64,000 nucleotides of DNA from the NCBI RefSeq assembly GCF_003626695.1, contig NZ_RBAH01000017.1, positions 120,115 through 184,114 on the forward strand. The letters are read 5' to 3'. Below are positions 17,172-26,090 of this stretch, piece after piece (position 1 is the first letter of the stretch; the number at the start of each line of letters is the position of its first letter). The notes under the pieces are model-generated. The model was not told the DNA's origin, did no database searches, and saw only the letters and a list, made by a program, of their open reading frames with translations. This DNA is from Paenibacillus ginsengarvi. GTDB taxonomy: Bacteria > Bacillota > Bacilli > Paenibacillales > NBRC-103111. The position numbers and the translations under genes were made by a program.

Positions 17172-18443
17172 TTAGCCTTCAATAAGCAGCGATTCCGGAT
17201 CTTCAAGAAGCTCCTTCACCGTTACCAGGAAGCGGACGGCTTCGCTGCCGTCTACGATCCGGTGGTCATAAGACAGAGCGATGTACATCATCGGCCGGTT
17301 TTCCATCCGCTGCTCGTCCAAAGCGACAGGGCGCCATTGGATTTTGTGCATGCCGAGGATGCCGACCTGCGGCGTATTCAGGATCGGCGTCGACATCAGC
17401 GAGCCGAAAATACCGCCGTTCGTGATCGAGAACGTTCCGCCTTGCAGATCGGACAAGGCAAGCGAGTTTGTACGCGCTTTGCCTGCCAAATCGGCGATCG
17501 AACGTTCGATCTCGGCGAAGCCAAGACGATCCGCATCGCGGACGACCGGCACGACAAGGCCCTCCTTCGCCGATACGGCGATGCCGATGTCATAAAACTT
17601 CTTAACAAGCAGCTGGTCACCGTCGATTTCCGCGTTAAGCAGCGGGAATTTCTTCAAAGCGCCGACGACTGCCTTCGTAAAGAACGACATGAAGCCGAGG
17701 CCGATATCGTTCTTTTCCTGGAACGACTGCTTGCGGCGTTTGCGGATGTCGAGGATTTTCGTCATGTCGACTTCGTTAAACGTCGTCAGCATCGCAGCCG
17801 TCCGCTGCGCTTCTACGAGGCGGGTCGCGATCGTTTGACGGCGGCGCGACATGCGCACGACTTCGATCGGCTTGGCCGGATCGTCCAGCACCGTTCCACC
17901 CGAGGAACGGTTCGAAAAAACAGGCTCGATTTGCGGCTTGGCGGCTTGCGGCGCTGCTGCAGGCTCGCGGAACGCCGATACGTCGCTGCGGTTAATGCGG
18001 CCGTTCGGATCGACCGGGTTAACCCGCTGCAGATCAATTCCTTGTTCCCTTGCAAGCTTTCTAGCAGCAGGGGAAGCGACAAGCGCCCCTGCTTGTTCCG
18101 CGGCAGGAGCCGGTGCCGGTACGGCAACTGCTGCCGGTGCCGAAGCCGCCGGTGCTGCAGGAGCCGCAGCAGGAGCCGGCTCGGACGCGGCCGGTTGTCC
18201 GGAAACCGCGCCTTCGCGGATCGTTCCGATCACTTCGCCTACTTGCACGACATCGCCTTCCACTCTGCGAATTTCTTCGATGACGCCTGAACGATCGGCG
18301 TTTACTTCCAGATTGACTTTATCGGTTTCGAGCTCGACCAGCATATCGCCCTGGTTCACTTGGTCCCCGACCTTTACTACCCATTTCGCTATTGCGCCTT
18401 CTGTTATCGATTCGCCCATTTCGGGAACTTTGATGTCAGACAT
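17172..18443 (-). CDS. odhB: 2-oxoglutarate dehydrogenase E2 (succinyltransferase)
   Basis: This 423-residue dihydrolipoyl succinyltransferase is the core of the 2-oxoglutarate dehydrogenase complex of the TCA cycle. The lipoyl domain carries the acceptor lysine in ETDKVNLEV (K42). An Ala/Pro-rich linker follows (~80-125), then the E3-binding domain (SPAARKLAREQGIDLQRVNP, ~130) and the catalytic domain ending in SYDHRIVDG (active-site His ~394). ATG 18443 is chosen because AAGGAGG lies 8 bases upstream and MSDIKVPEMGES is the family start. It overlaps the odhA stop by 8 bases. The E3 gene is not in the window. Confidence 0.96.
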   Translation of the reverse strand: MSDIKVPEMGESITEGAIAKWVVKVGDQVNQGDMLVELETDKVNLEVNADRSGVIEEIRRVEGDVVQVGEVIGTIREGAVSGQPAASEPAPAAAPAAPAASAPAAVAVPAPAPAAEQAGALVASPAARKLAREQGIDLQRVNPVDPNGRINRSDVSAFREPAAAPQAAKPQIEPVFSNRSSGGTVLDDPAKPIEVVRMSRRRQTIATRLVEAQRTAAMLTTFNEVDMTKILDIRKRRKQSFQEKNDIGLGFMSFFTKAVVGALKKFPLLNAEIDGDQLLVKKFYDIGIAVSAKEGLVVPVVRDADRLGFAEIERSIADLAGKARTNSLALSDLQGGTFSITNGGIFGSLMSTPILNTPQVGILGMHKIQWRPVALDEQRMENRPMMYIALSYDHRIVDGSEAVRFLVTVKELLEDPESLLIEG

Positions 18444-21333
18444 GAACAGGGCCTCCTTGACGTTCGTTTTGGAACAAGCTGCGATCCATCGCACCCGCCA
18501 GCAGCTGGCGTTGTTCGAAGGTGTGCACGGTCTGGTAACCGCTCGCCGTACTGGAGCGCTCCGGTCTGCCGACATAACGCACGATTACACGCTCAGGCGC
18601 CACATCGCGGATGCGCGGCTCCATAAAGCTCCATGCGCCCATATTGCGCGGCTCTTCCTGCATCCAGACGATTTCCTGCAGGTTCGGATAACGCGCGATG
18701 ATGCTCCGGATCTCTTCGGCCGGGAACGGATACAACTGCTCGGTGCGGGCCACGTGCAGCCAGCTCCAGTCGGTTCCTTCGGCGCTTTGCAAAGCTTCCT
18801 CTAGATCGATGGCGACTTTGCCACAGCAGAGCACGAGCCGTTCGACCCGCTGCGGATGATCGCCGAGTCCCGGCTGCTCCAGCACCGGCTGGAACGAGCC
18901 CTCGACCAGATCTTTGCCGGGCGATACGACGCGCGGATTGCGGATCAGGCTTTTCGGCGCCATTACGATCAGCGGACGCGCTTCCTCCGTTTGTGTCGAT
19001 GCTGCTTGCTTGCGCAGCAAATGGTAATATTGCGAAGCCCGGGTCATATTGACAACCGTCCAGTTTTCTTCGCCGGACAGCTGCAAATATCTTTCCAGAC
19101 GGGCGCTCGAATGCTCCGGTCCTTGCCCTTCGTAGCCGTGCGGCAGCAGCATCGTTAGCGACGACTTTTGCCGCCATTTGCCGCGGCCCGCGGACAAAAA
19201 TTGGTCGATGATGACTTGGCCGGCATTGGCGAAGTCGCCGTATTGCGCTTCCCAAATGACGAACGTTTCCGGTGCGAAAACGTTATACCCGTACTCGAAG
19301 CCGATTACCGAAGCTTCGGAAAGCGGACTGTTGTGAATCGCAAACGAAGCTTTCGCCTGCGGCAGCGCATGCAGCGGGCAGTACAGTTCCCCCGTCACCG
19401 TGTCGTGCAGGACGAGGTTGCGGTGCGCGAACGTACCGCGCTGGGAATCCTGGCCGCTGATCCGGATCGGCTGGCCGTCAGCCAAAATCGTGGCTAAGGC
19501 TAGCGTTTCAGCAAGCGCCCAGTCGACTTTCTCTCCATCGTTCAGGGCGTTTGCGCGGCGTTCCAAAATGCGCTGCAGCTTCGGATACGTGCGGAAGCCT
19601 TCCGGGCGCTTCAGCAGCTCGCTGTTGATGTCGCGCAGCGTCTCAATCGAAACCGGCGTCACCCCACGGGAAGTTTGCCCGTCTGCGGCATAGTCGGCTT
19701 GATTGCCGTTTCCTTTTTCGCCGCTGTTCAGCATTTCTTCGTAGGCGACCTGCATTTGCGCGATCACTTCGCGTTTCATCGCTTCCACCTGGTCTTCGCT
19801 GAGCACACCGTCTTGAGCGAGCTTCTTTCCGTATAGCGTAGCAGCCGTCGGATGATTGCGCACCGTTTCATAGATGAGCGGCTGCGTCGTTTCCGGATCG
19901 TCCGACTCGTTATGGCCGTATCTGCGGTAACCGATCAGATCGATCAGGAAATCTTTTTTGAACCGTTCGCGGAACTCGCATGCGATGCGGGCCGCAGCCA
20001 CGCAAGCCTCGGGATCGTCCGCGTTGACGTGCACGATCGGAATCTCGAAACCTTTCGCCAGGTCGCTCGCATAATGAGTCGAACGGGAATCTTCGCTTTC
20101 GGTCGTGAAGCCGATCCGGTTGTTGACGATAATATGGATCGTACCGCCGTTCTTATAGCCCGGCAGACGCGTAAAGTTCAGTGTCTCGGCTACGATGCCT
20201 TCTCCGGCAAAAGCGGCGTCGCCGTGCATAATGACGGCAGCCGCAAGGCTCTCGTCCTGCACCGGGTTGCCTCGGCTGCTCCGGTCTTCCTGCGCAGCTC
20301 TCGTAAAGCCTTCGACAACCGGGTTGACATACTCGAGATGGCTTGGGTTGTTCGCGAGAGTAAGCCGAATTCGGCGGCCCTCTTCCTCTTCTACGGAACG
20401 ATCCGCGCCCAGATGGTATTTAACGTCGCCCGTCCAGCCGTAGTTGATGCCCGTCGATCCTTCCGACGGAACCAGGTCGCGGTTGGGCGAATGATGGAAT
20501 TCGGCAAAAATTTTCGAATACGGCTTGCCGAGCACATGCGCAAGCACATTAAGCCGGCCGCGGTGGGCCATGCCCATCAAAATATGTTTGCCGCCCTCTT
20601 TCGCAACCGAGCGGACGATTTCGTCCAGAACCGGAATAAGCGAATCGTTCCCTTCGACGGAAAATCGCTTCTGTCCGACGAATGTGCGATGCAGGAACGC
20701 TTCGAACTGCTCCGTCTGCACGAGACGGCGGAGAAGGTCCTCCTGCTCCTGCTTGTTCAGCTTATCGGATACCGGGGTGATCGCTTCCACCCGTTTGTTC
20801 AGCCAGTCGCGCTCGCGCTCCTCGTGAACGTGGCTGAATTCATAGGCAATCGATTGCGTATACGCTTGCCGAAGCTTTCGTACCGCATCCCAGCCGGTAA
20901 CGGCGTCGCCGGAAGCATTTTCCCAGATGAGGGAGGCCGGAAGCCGTCTCAAATCTTCCTCGTCCAGCCCGTATGTTTCGGGCTCGAGCAGCCGCGTGTC
21001 GGAGTTCGGTCCGATTTGCAGCGGATCGATATTCGCGGCAAGATGGCCGTACGTGCGAATGTTCCATACGAGCTTGCCGGCCGCTACGGCCTTCTTCACC
21101 AGCTCCGGATTCATGCCCGCTTCGGCAGCGGGCGCGGACGAAGACGAGGATACGCCATCTTCCGATGATACTATATGGGGCGGCGCGCCCAAGCGTTCGA
21201 ACAAGTCCCGGAAAGTCCGGTCCACGGATTCGGGGTCGGCCGCATAACGTTCATATTGTTCCTGCACATAACCAAGATTGGGGCCGTAGTAAGTGCGCCA
21301 CAGCTTCTCCAAGTTCGAATCCCCAGTCTTCAT
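18436..21333 (-). CDS. odhA: 2-oxoglutarate dehydrogenase E1
   Basis: This 965-residue thiamine-diphosphate enzyme decarboxylates 2-oxoglutarate and passes the succinyl group to OdhB. Key stretches are HILMGMAHRGRLNVLAHVLG, the TPP/Mg site MHGDAAFAGEGIVAE with NNRIGFTT, and YRRYGHNESDDP. The transketolase-like C-terminal half includes LLPHGYEGQGPEHSSARLER. The length is full for the SucA family. AGGGGG lies before the ATG. It is the first gene of odhA-odhB. A Ser/Ala-rich linker follows the N-terminal arm (~55-75). Confidence 0.97.
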   Translation of the reverse strand: MKTGDSNLEKLWRTYYGPNLGYVQEQYERYAADPESVDRTFRDLFERLGAPPHIVSSEDGVSSSSSAPAAEAGMNPELVKKAVAAGKLVWNIRTYGHLAANIDPLQIGPNSDTRLLEPETYGLDEEDLRRLPASLIWENASGDAVTGWDAVRKLRQAYTQSIAYEFSHVHEERERDWLNKRVEAITPVSDKLNKQEQEDLLRRLVQTEQFEAFLHRTFVGQKRFSVEGNDSLIPVLDEIVRSVAKEGGKHILMGMAHRGRLNVLAHVLGKPYSKIFAEFHHSPNRDLVPSEGSTGINYGWTGDVKYHLGADRSVEEEEGRRIRLTLANNPSHLEYVNPVVEGFTRAAQEDRSSRGNPVQDESLAAAVIMHGDAAFAGEGIVAETLNFTRLPGYKNGGTIHIIVNNRIGFTTESEDSRSTHYASDLAKGFEIPIVHVNADDPEACVAAARIACEFRERFKKDFLIDLIGYRRYGHNESDDPETTQPLIYETVRNHPTAATLYGKKLAQDGVLSEDQVEAMKREVIAQMQVAYEEMLNSGEKGNGNQADYAADGQTSRGVTPVSIETLRDINSELLKRPEGFRTYPKLQRILERRANALNDGEKVDWALAETLALATILADGQPIRISGQDSQRGTFAHRNLVLHDTVTGELYCPLHALPQAKASFAIHNSPLSEASVIGFEYGYNVFAPETFVIWEAQYGDFANAGQVIIDQFLSAGRGKWRQKSSLTMLLPHGYEGQGPEHSSARLERYLQLSGEENWTVVNMTRASQYYHLLRKQAASTQTEEARPLIVMAPKSLIRNPRVVSPGKDLVEGSFQPVLEQPGLGDHPQRVERLVLCCGKVAIDLEEALQSAEGTDWSWLHVARTEQLYPFPAEEIRSIIARYPNLQEIVWMQEEPRNMGAWSFMEPRIRDVAPERVIVRYVGRPERSSTASGYQTVHTFEQRQLLAGAMDRSLFQNERQGGPVHV

Positions 21334-21517
21334 TGAACTATAACCCCCTGAATGCTATTGGCGGAACGCCTCGCCGGATGCGAAGGACATACCACTAGTA
21401 AGACCAGTATAAGCGAAACAAATCATATTTTAAATAACTTAAAAAGCATTATATCGTTCTAATTTTGATATGAATCGCAAATGTCGGCATTTTGTCGCAA
21501 TTGGAGTCCGGGGACGG

Positions 21518-21570
21518 AAAAAAATGGGGCAACATTAGCCGAATGATCTCCGGCTATTAGAGTGCCCCAT
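21518..21570 (-). terminator. Strong terminator overlapping the HD gene stop codon
   Basis: On the minus strand, ATGGGGCA (21570-21563) pairs with TGCCCCAT (21531-21524), with an inner TAGCCG/CGGCTA stem and a run of seven T's (21524-21518). The first arm includes the last sense codons of the HD phosphohydrolase gene. Confidence 0.85.
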
Positions 21571-22201
21571 TCCATTCGTTATGAAACTGCAACAAATAAC
21601 TTTCCATGAACTTGTGCCGCTCTTCGGCAATCGCTCGGGCCGTTTCCGTATGGAGCAAGCCTTTCAGCTTGAGCAGCTTCTCGTAAAAATGATTGATTGC
21701 CGTCGTTTTGCCGCTGCGGTACTGCTCCTTCGTCATGAACTCGCGCGGCGGCAGCTCGGGATCGTGTATCGGATGCCCCTTCCAGCCGGCGTAAACGAAC
21801 GTCCGCGCAATCGCGATCGCGCCGATCGCATCGAGCCGGTCCGCATCGCGAACGACCCGCCCTTCGAGCGTCCGCATCCCCTCCGCCCCTCCGCTATAGG
21901 ACATCGTCGCTATAATCTCGACTACCTCGTCCTTCACTGCAGCATCGATCGGCTGCGAGTCCAGCCAGCCCTGCACCTTGGCTAGACCGATCGCTTTGCT
22001 CGGATTCAGCTTCTCGTCGGCAACGTCATGCAGCAGGGCGGCCAGCTCGCATATAAACGAATCCGCCTGCTCGGCCGCGCCTATCGTTCTCGCCATACGG
22101 ACCACTCGTTCGATATGGGGCCAGTCGTGCCCGGATGCGTCGCCAGCGTGTACGGATTTGGCGAATTTCGCCGCCTGCTCCAGAATCTCGCTGTGTTTCA
22201 T
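21557..22201 (-). CDS. HD-domain phosphohydrolase (YpgQ/YedJ type)
   Basis: This 214-residue metal-dependent hydrolase has the HD signature: HDWPH at residues 25-29, LLHDVAD (His58, Asp59) and the later aspartate in VRDADRLDAIG (~119-121). It resembles Bacillus YpgQ and E. coli YedJ, which hydrolyse nucleoside (d)NTP-type substrates, so nucleotide pool cleaning is plausible but unproven. It ends the yqe-type gene run 6 bases after the yqeM-like gene, so cotranscription is likely. Confidence 0.86.
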   Translation of the reverse strand: MKHSEILEQAAKFAKSVHAGDASGHDWPHIERVVRMARTIGAAEQADSFICELAALLHDVADEKLNPSKAIGLAKVQGWLDSQPIDAAVKDEVVEIIATMSYSGGAEGMRTLEGRVVRDADRLDAIGAIAIARTFVYAGWKGHPIHDPELPPREFMTKEQYRSGKTTAINHFYEKLLKLKGLLHTETARAIAEERHKFMESYLLQFHNEWNGAL

Positions 22202-22207
22202 ACCACC

Positions 22208-23029
22208 CTATCCCTTCACGCAAACGAAAAACGCTCGCTCTGTCTCAGCTGTCGGCGCTTTTCGGACGAAGTCGGCAAATAGATGCACCTGCGAAAAACC
22301 GGCCTGTTGCAGCAGCTGCTCCAGCCTGGATAGCGGATACGCCCGCTGTACGTGTCTCTCGTCAATTCGGATGTAACGCGGCATCTCGTCCTCGCCCGCA
22401 TTTGCGACGGCGTCAGCTTGAGTCTGCTGCGGAAACCATTCCGCCTCGCGAACGAATATCGTCAGATCGTGCTCAATCTCGCATCGTTCTTCATCCAGAT
22501 CGCTCGTCCAAATATAGGAGACGTCGTCGTCATTTAAGGTAAATGGCTGCATATCCGCATACGAGATGAGCTGTCCCTCCGTATGAACGTCGAATATAAA
22601 AGTGCCTCCGTCTTTCAAGCCCGCATACGTTTGCCGAAACAATAAAGCCAGATCTTCTTCCTCGGTCAAATAATTGATGCTGTCGCAGCAGGAAATGACC
22701 GAATCGACCGGCTCCGCAAGCTCCCACTCGCGCATATCCTGCTGCAGCCAGGTGACGGCTCCGCCGGGCGCAAACGGAAACAGCCGCTGCTGCTGCTCGG
22801 TCTTGTCTTGGGCAACGGCGAGCATATCGTCGGACAAATCGATGGCGAACACTTGCAAGCCCGATTGCGCGAGCGGGATCGAAATATTGCCCGTCCCGCA
22901 GCCGAGATCGGCAACCGTCTTCGGCTTGCCGTAGCTCTCCCAGCATCCGCGAATGAATCGGACCCATTGCGGATAAGGCATATCGTCCATCAGTCTGTCG
23001 TAGATGTACGCAAATTGTCCGTATGGCAT
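22208..23029 (-). CDS. yqeM: YqeM-like class I SAM methyltransferase
   Basis: This 273-residue Rossmann methyltransferase has motif I VADLGCGTGNISIPLA at ~39-54, the acidic residue ending strand 2 in VFAIDLSDDML, and post-motif II SVISCCDSINYL. The start PYGQFAYIYDRLMDDMPYPQW is the YqeM signature. YqeM follows rsfS in Bacillus; the same order occurs here, with a cvfB-like gene in between. The substrate is unknown. A GGGAGGG site precedes the ATG. A palindromic repeat element (23088-23145) lies in its leader. Confidence 0.88.
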   Translation of the reverse strand: MPYGQFAYIYDRLMDDMPYPQWVRFIRGCWESYGKPKTVADLGCGTGNISIPLAQSGLQVFAIDLSDDMLAVAQDKTEQQQRLFPFAPGGAVTWLQQDMREWELAEPVDSVISCCDSINYLTEEEDLALLFRQTYAGLKDGGTFIFDVHTEGQLISYADMQPFTLNDDDVSYIWTSDLDEERCEIEHDLTIFVREAEWFPQQTQADAVANAGEDEMPRYIRIDERHVQRAYPLSRLEQLLQQAGFSQVHLFADFVRKAPTAETERAFFVCVKG

Positions 23030-23087
23030 AAAGACCCTCCCTTATGCCGGTTCCTGTTCACCGCCCGGCCCCGGTCTATTGAATATA

Positions 23088-23145
23088 CCCCACAAAGTGA
23101 AGAGTAGGCTTCGAAGCTTATTCCAAATACTTTGCGGGGAGCCCC
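23088..23145. repeat. Palindromic intergenic element, copy B
   Basis: This 58-bp element has outer arms CCCCACAAAGT and ACTTTGCGGGG and ends in GAGCCCC. A second palindrome, GGCTTCGAAGCTT, sits in the middle. It closely matches copy C at 36789 and more distantly copy A at 3643. It lies between cvfB and yqeM. Confidence 0.8.
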
Positions 23146-23261
23146 TAACCTTTTCAATTCTAATGATGTTCAAGAAAAAAGCCGCCCTCAGCGGCTTGAA
23201 TACAATCGGTATAACCGCCTTATCCACATAGGCCGCTACAAGCAGCAACCGCACGGAGGCT

Positions 23262-24158
23262 TTACTCTTCCTTTTTCAAATGAGTCCAGCTGCCTTGCTG
23301 CGTCACCAGCCCGTCCTTCATCAGCTTGCCGACGGCACGTTTGAACGCGGCTTTGCTGATGCCGAATCTCGCGGTAATAATATCGGCCGACGTTTCGTCG
23401 GAGTACGGCATCGCCCCGTTCGGCCGCTCCCGTAAGAACGCCAAAATCCGGTCCGCGTCCTCCACTCGCCCGATCTGCTTCGGCTGGCGCGTCGACAGGT
23501 TGACGCGGCCGTCGTCGCGGACAAAAACGACGCGAACTTGAACCGTCTCCCCGAGTCGCAGCGGACGCGTCCGCTCCTTCTCATGGATCATGCCGATAGC
23601 GCCGAAGCCGAGCACCCCGCCGTCGCATACGACGAACGTTCCCATCTGCAGCGGCTTGTACACGATTGCATCCACATTGGTGTTTTTCCACGCTTCAGGC
23701 GCCCGGAATGAAAGGGCGGAAAGCTCGCGCTCCCCGGCCAGCTTCGCGGTCATCCGGCCCTGACGGTCATGCGCCAGCAGCACATACACGCGATCGCCCG
23801 GCTTCGGGTGCAGCTCCTTCGCTTCCGGCAATTCGGAGGCCGGCAGCAACAGTTGGCGTCCAAGTCCCATTTCCAGAAAGCAGCCGAACCTCGGATGAAT
23901 GTCGGCTACCTCCAGCAGCTTCACTTCGCCGAGCTGAATGAGCGGCTTGCGCATCGTTGCGGTGATCCGGTCCTCCGTATCGTGGAACAGGAACACATCC
24001 ACGTTGTCGCCGGGCTTGACGCTGCCGACAACCTCGCTGTAATGCAGCAGCACATCCCGCGTACCGTTCGTGAGAAAATAGCCGTTTGGCGGCACTTCCC
24101 GCGCGATTTGCAGCGTTACTATCGTGCCCGCATCCATTCTGTCTTCAGCAGACTTCAT
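23262..24158 (-). CDS. cvfB: CvfB-like S1 RNA-binding regulator
   Basis: This 298-residue protein has S1-type OB folds (~10-65, ~75-140, and a third at ~155-225 ending RVVFVRDDGRVNLSTRQPKQ) and a C-terminal winged helix (~230-295, ISKAAFKRAVGKLMKDGLV). The layout matches CvfB/YitL, an RNA-binding regulator of virulence and post-transcriptional control in Gram-positives. Its ATG overlaps the rsfS stop (ATGA) and has only a weak ribosome binding site, so translation is probably coupled to rsfS. Its presence between rsfS and yqeM differs from the Bacillus order. Confidence 0.88.
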   Translation of the reverse strand: MKSAEDRMDAGTIVTLQIAREVPPNGYFLTNGTRDVLLHYSEVVGSVKPGDNVDVFLFHDTEDRITATMRKPLIQLGEVKLLEVADIHPRFGCFLEMGLGRQLLLPASELPEAKELHPKPGDRVYVLLAHDRQGRMTAKLAGERELSALSFRAPEAWKNTNVDAIVYKPLQMGTFVVCDGGVLGFGAIGMIHEKERTRPLRLGETVQVRVVFVRDDGRVNLSTRQPKQIGRVEDADRILAFLRERPNGAMPYSDETSADIITARFGISKAAFKRAVGKLMKDGLVTQQGSWTHLKKEE

Positions 24159-24505
24159 ACAAGCTCAACCACTTTCGCATCGGACCAAAGCCGTTCGATG
24201 TTATAATATTCGCGTTCGTCGCGATGGAATATATGCACGACCACATCGCCCAAGTCGACAAGCACCCACCTCGCCGCATCAAAGCCTTCCAAACCGCGCA
24301 GCGGGACGTTGTGTTCGTTAGCCACCTTGCGAACCTCGTGGGCAATCGCTTGTACTTGCGTATCCGAGTTGCCGTGGCAAATCACAAAATAGTCGGCTAC
24401 GAGCGATATGCCCTTCAAGTTCAGCACAACGAGATTATGCGCTTTTTTATCTTCGACGGCTTTCACGACTTCGTTCAAAAGATGATCCGGTGTTACTTTC
24501 ATCAA
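24155..24505 (-). CDS. rsfS: Ribosome silencing factor RsfS
   Basis: This 116-residue Iojap/DUF143 protein binds uL14 on the 50S subunit and blocks subunit joining during starvation. Typical stretches are VVLNLKGISLVADYFVICHG, QVQAIAHEV and ARWVLVDLGDVVVHIF. It is complete for the family. Its ribosome binding site, GGGGTG about 10 bases before the ATG, is part of a half copy of the dispersed palindromic element (24515-24556). Confidence 0.95.
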   Translation of the reverse strand: MMKVTPDHLLNEVVKAVEDKKAHNLVVLNLKGISLVADYFVICHGNSDTQVQAIAHEVRKVANEHNVPLRGLEGFDAARWVLVDLGDVVVHIFHRDEREYYNIERLWSDAKVVELV

Positions 24506-24514
24506 TAGTTTTCA

Positions 24515-24556
24515 CCCCAAAAAGTGACGTTTTTCTTCGTAGCGTATTTTCGATTC
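24515..24556. repeat. Palindromic intergenic element, half copy D
   Basis: The left arm CCCCAAAAAGTGA and CTTCGTAGC core match copy A, but the right GGGG arm is absent. It lies between yqeK and rsfS, and its CCCC end (24515-24518) reads as the GGGG of the rsfS ribosome binding site on the minus strand. Confidence 0.65.
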
Positions 24557-24563
24557 TAACTTA

Positions 24564-25157
24564 TTATTCCGCCGCACCGTCGCTTGGATTCGTGCGATTG
24601 AGCTCGTCGATCAGCGCGTTGCGTGCGGCCAGCGTCAGCGGGTACACTTTTTTTCCCTTATTCAACAGAAACTGGATCGTCGAATCAAAGCCGGCGACAA
24701 GCGCCCTCTCGAGGCTATGCTCGGCCATTTCGCGTATAGCATCCACACTGGGAAAATCGCGTCCCGGCTCGATGTAGTCGGCCAAACAGACGATCTTATC
24801 GAGCAGCGTCATCGCTTCCCGCCCCGAAGTGTGGTAACGGATTGCATCCAGCACTTCCGCATCCTTGATACCGTAACGCCGATTCACGATCTCCGCCGCC
24901 AGCGGTCCGTGAATAAGCTGCGGATCGTAGCGAAGCAGATCGGGCTCAAGGCCTGCCAACTCGTACTCGCTGCGCTGCTCGGCGATCGGCCAATATTTGC
25001 AATAGTCGTGCAGCAGCGCGGCCAGCTCCGCCCGGTCCGGGTCGGCTCCGAACCGCTTCGCCAGCTTGACCGCAGAGCTCATGACGCCGAGCGTATGCTC
25101 CCAGCGTCTCGTCGGCATCTGGCTTTTCGTCTCTTCCATCAAGAAATCACGATTCAT
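24564..25157 (-). CDS. yqeK: YqeK, symmetrical Ap4A hydrolase
   Basis: This 197-residue HD-domain enzyme splits diadenosine tetraphosphate into two ADP, removing a stress-linked alarmone. The signature includes RRWEHTLGVM (~18-27), AALLHDYCKYW and the LIHGPLAAEIV and IRYHTSGR histidines. It overlaps the nadD end by 11 bases; this neighbourhood (nadD-yqeK-rsfS) is the conserved Firmicutes order. Confidence 0.94.
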   Translation of the reverse strand: MNRDFLMEETKSQMPTRRWEHTLGVMSSAVKLAKRFGADPDRAELAALLHDYCKYWPIAEQRSEYELAGLEPDLLRYDPQLIHGPLAAEIVNRRYGIKDAEVLDAIRYHTSGREAMTLLDKIVCLADYIEPGRDFPSVDAIREMAEHSLERALVAGFDSTIQFLLNKGKKVYPLTLAARNALIDELNRTNPSDGAAE

Positions 25158-25734
25158 ACAGCCGATTCTCCTCGATATAAGCTAATACCGCATCCGGAAC
25201 GAGATACTTGACCGATCTCCCCCGGGAGCGCATATCCCGGATCATCGTGGAGGAAATGTCGACCTGCGGCATCGGTATGGAGATCACGCTTGATCGAAGC
25301 TCGGCGGGAAGCGAACCGGTATCCGCCGAATAGCCCGGCCGGGCCAGACCGATAAAACGGACCATCGCCGCAAGCTCGTTAATGCGAACCCAATGCGGCA
25401 AGTACTGCACCATATCCGCTCCGATAATGTAATAAAAATCGCGATCGGGATACAGCTCCTTAAGCTCCTTCATCGTATCGACGGTATACGACGGTCCGTC
25501 GCGGTGAAGCTCGATCGGCTCCGCCCGGAAATAGCGGTTTCCCGCGATGGCGGCCTCCACCATGCCGAGCCGGTGACGGGCCGGCGCCTTCGGCGCGTTC
25601 GGCTTGTGCGGCGGCGTTCCTGCCGGCATAAACCAGACTTCGTCCAGCCCCGCTTCCTCCCTCGCCCGCTCCGCGGCCAGCAGATGGCCGGTATGAATCG
25701 GATCGAAGGTCCCTCCCATGATACCTGTCAACAT
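25147..25734 (-). CDS. nadD: Nicotinate-nucleotide adenylyltransferase
   Basis: This 195-residue enzyme forms deamido-NAD from nicotinate mononucleotide and ATP. The nucleotidyltransferase motif GGTFDPIHTGHL is at residues 7-18, and the second motif ISSTMIRDMRSRGRSVKYLV is near 160. The length is normal. AAGGAG lies 10 bases before the ATG. It follows yhbY by 14 bases within the yqe operon. Confidence 0.97.
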   Translation of the reverse strand: MLTGIMGGTFDPIHTGHLLAAERAREEAGLDEVWFMPAGTPPHKPNAPKAPARHRLGMVEAAIAGNRYFRAEPIELHRDGPSYTVDTMKELKELYPDRDFYYIIGADMVQYLPHWVRINELAAMVRFIGLARPGYSADTGSLPAELRSSVISIPMPQVDISSTMIRDMRSRGRSVKYLVPDAVLAYIEENRLYES

Positions 25735-25748
25735 GTCCCGACAACTCC

Positions 25749-26039
25749 TTAAGGGAGCTCTATCTTTTTGTTTTCCTTCGACTCCTTGTACAGCACGATC
25801 GTTTTGCCGATTCGCTGAACAAGCTCCGCGCCCGCCCTGGAAGACAAAGCCTCGGCTACCTCGTCGCTGTCCTCCAGGCAGTTGTTAAGAACGGATACTT
25901 TAATCAGCTCGCGCACTTCAAGCGCTTCTTGAATATGAGTAATCAAATGGTCATTAACCCCGCCCTTGCCGACTTGAAAAATCGGGTCCAGATGGTGCGC
26001 CTGCGACCGTAAAAAACGTTTTTGCTTCCCTGTCAACAT
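25749..26039 (-). CDS. yhbY: YhbY-type CRM-domain RNA-binding protein
   Basis: This 96-residue single CRM domain has LTGKQKRFLRSQAHHLDPIFQVGKGG at its start. YhbY associates with the pre-50S ribosomal subunit. ATG 26039 is chosen over 26057 because GAGGGGA lies 9 bases before it and the family begins MLTGKQKR. It sits between aroE and nadD, as in Bacillus (YqeI). Confidence 0.95.
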   Translation of the reverse strand: MLTGKQKRFLRSQAHHLDPIFQVGKGGVNDHLITHIQEALEVRELIKVSVLNNCLEDSDEVAEALSSRAGAELVQRIGKTIVLYKESKENKKIELP

Positions 26040-26090
26040 ATAGATCGTTCCCCTCAAAGCTCCAATTTTGCCGTTACGACTTGATTTCTC

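Noticed and set aside
19852..21168. 438-codon open frame opposite odhA
   Set aside because: It is an antisense shadow of the high-GC odhA gene with no ribosome binding site or recognisable domain.
21448..21476. odhA promoter at the TATAAT-like box
   Set aside because: The -10 is good on the minus strand (21453-21448), but no -35 of acceptable quality lies 16-18 bases away, so it was not listed.
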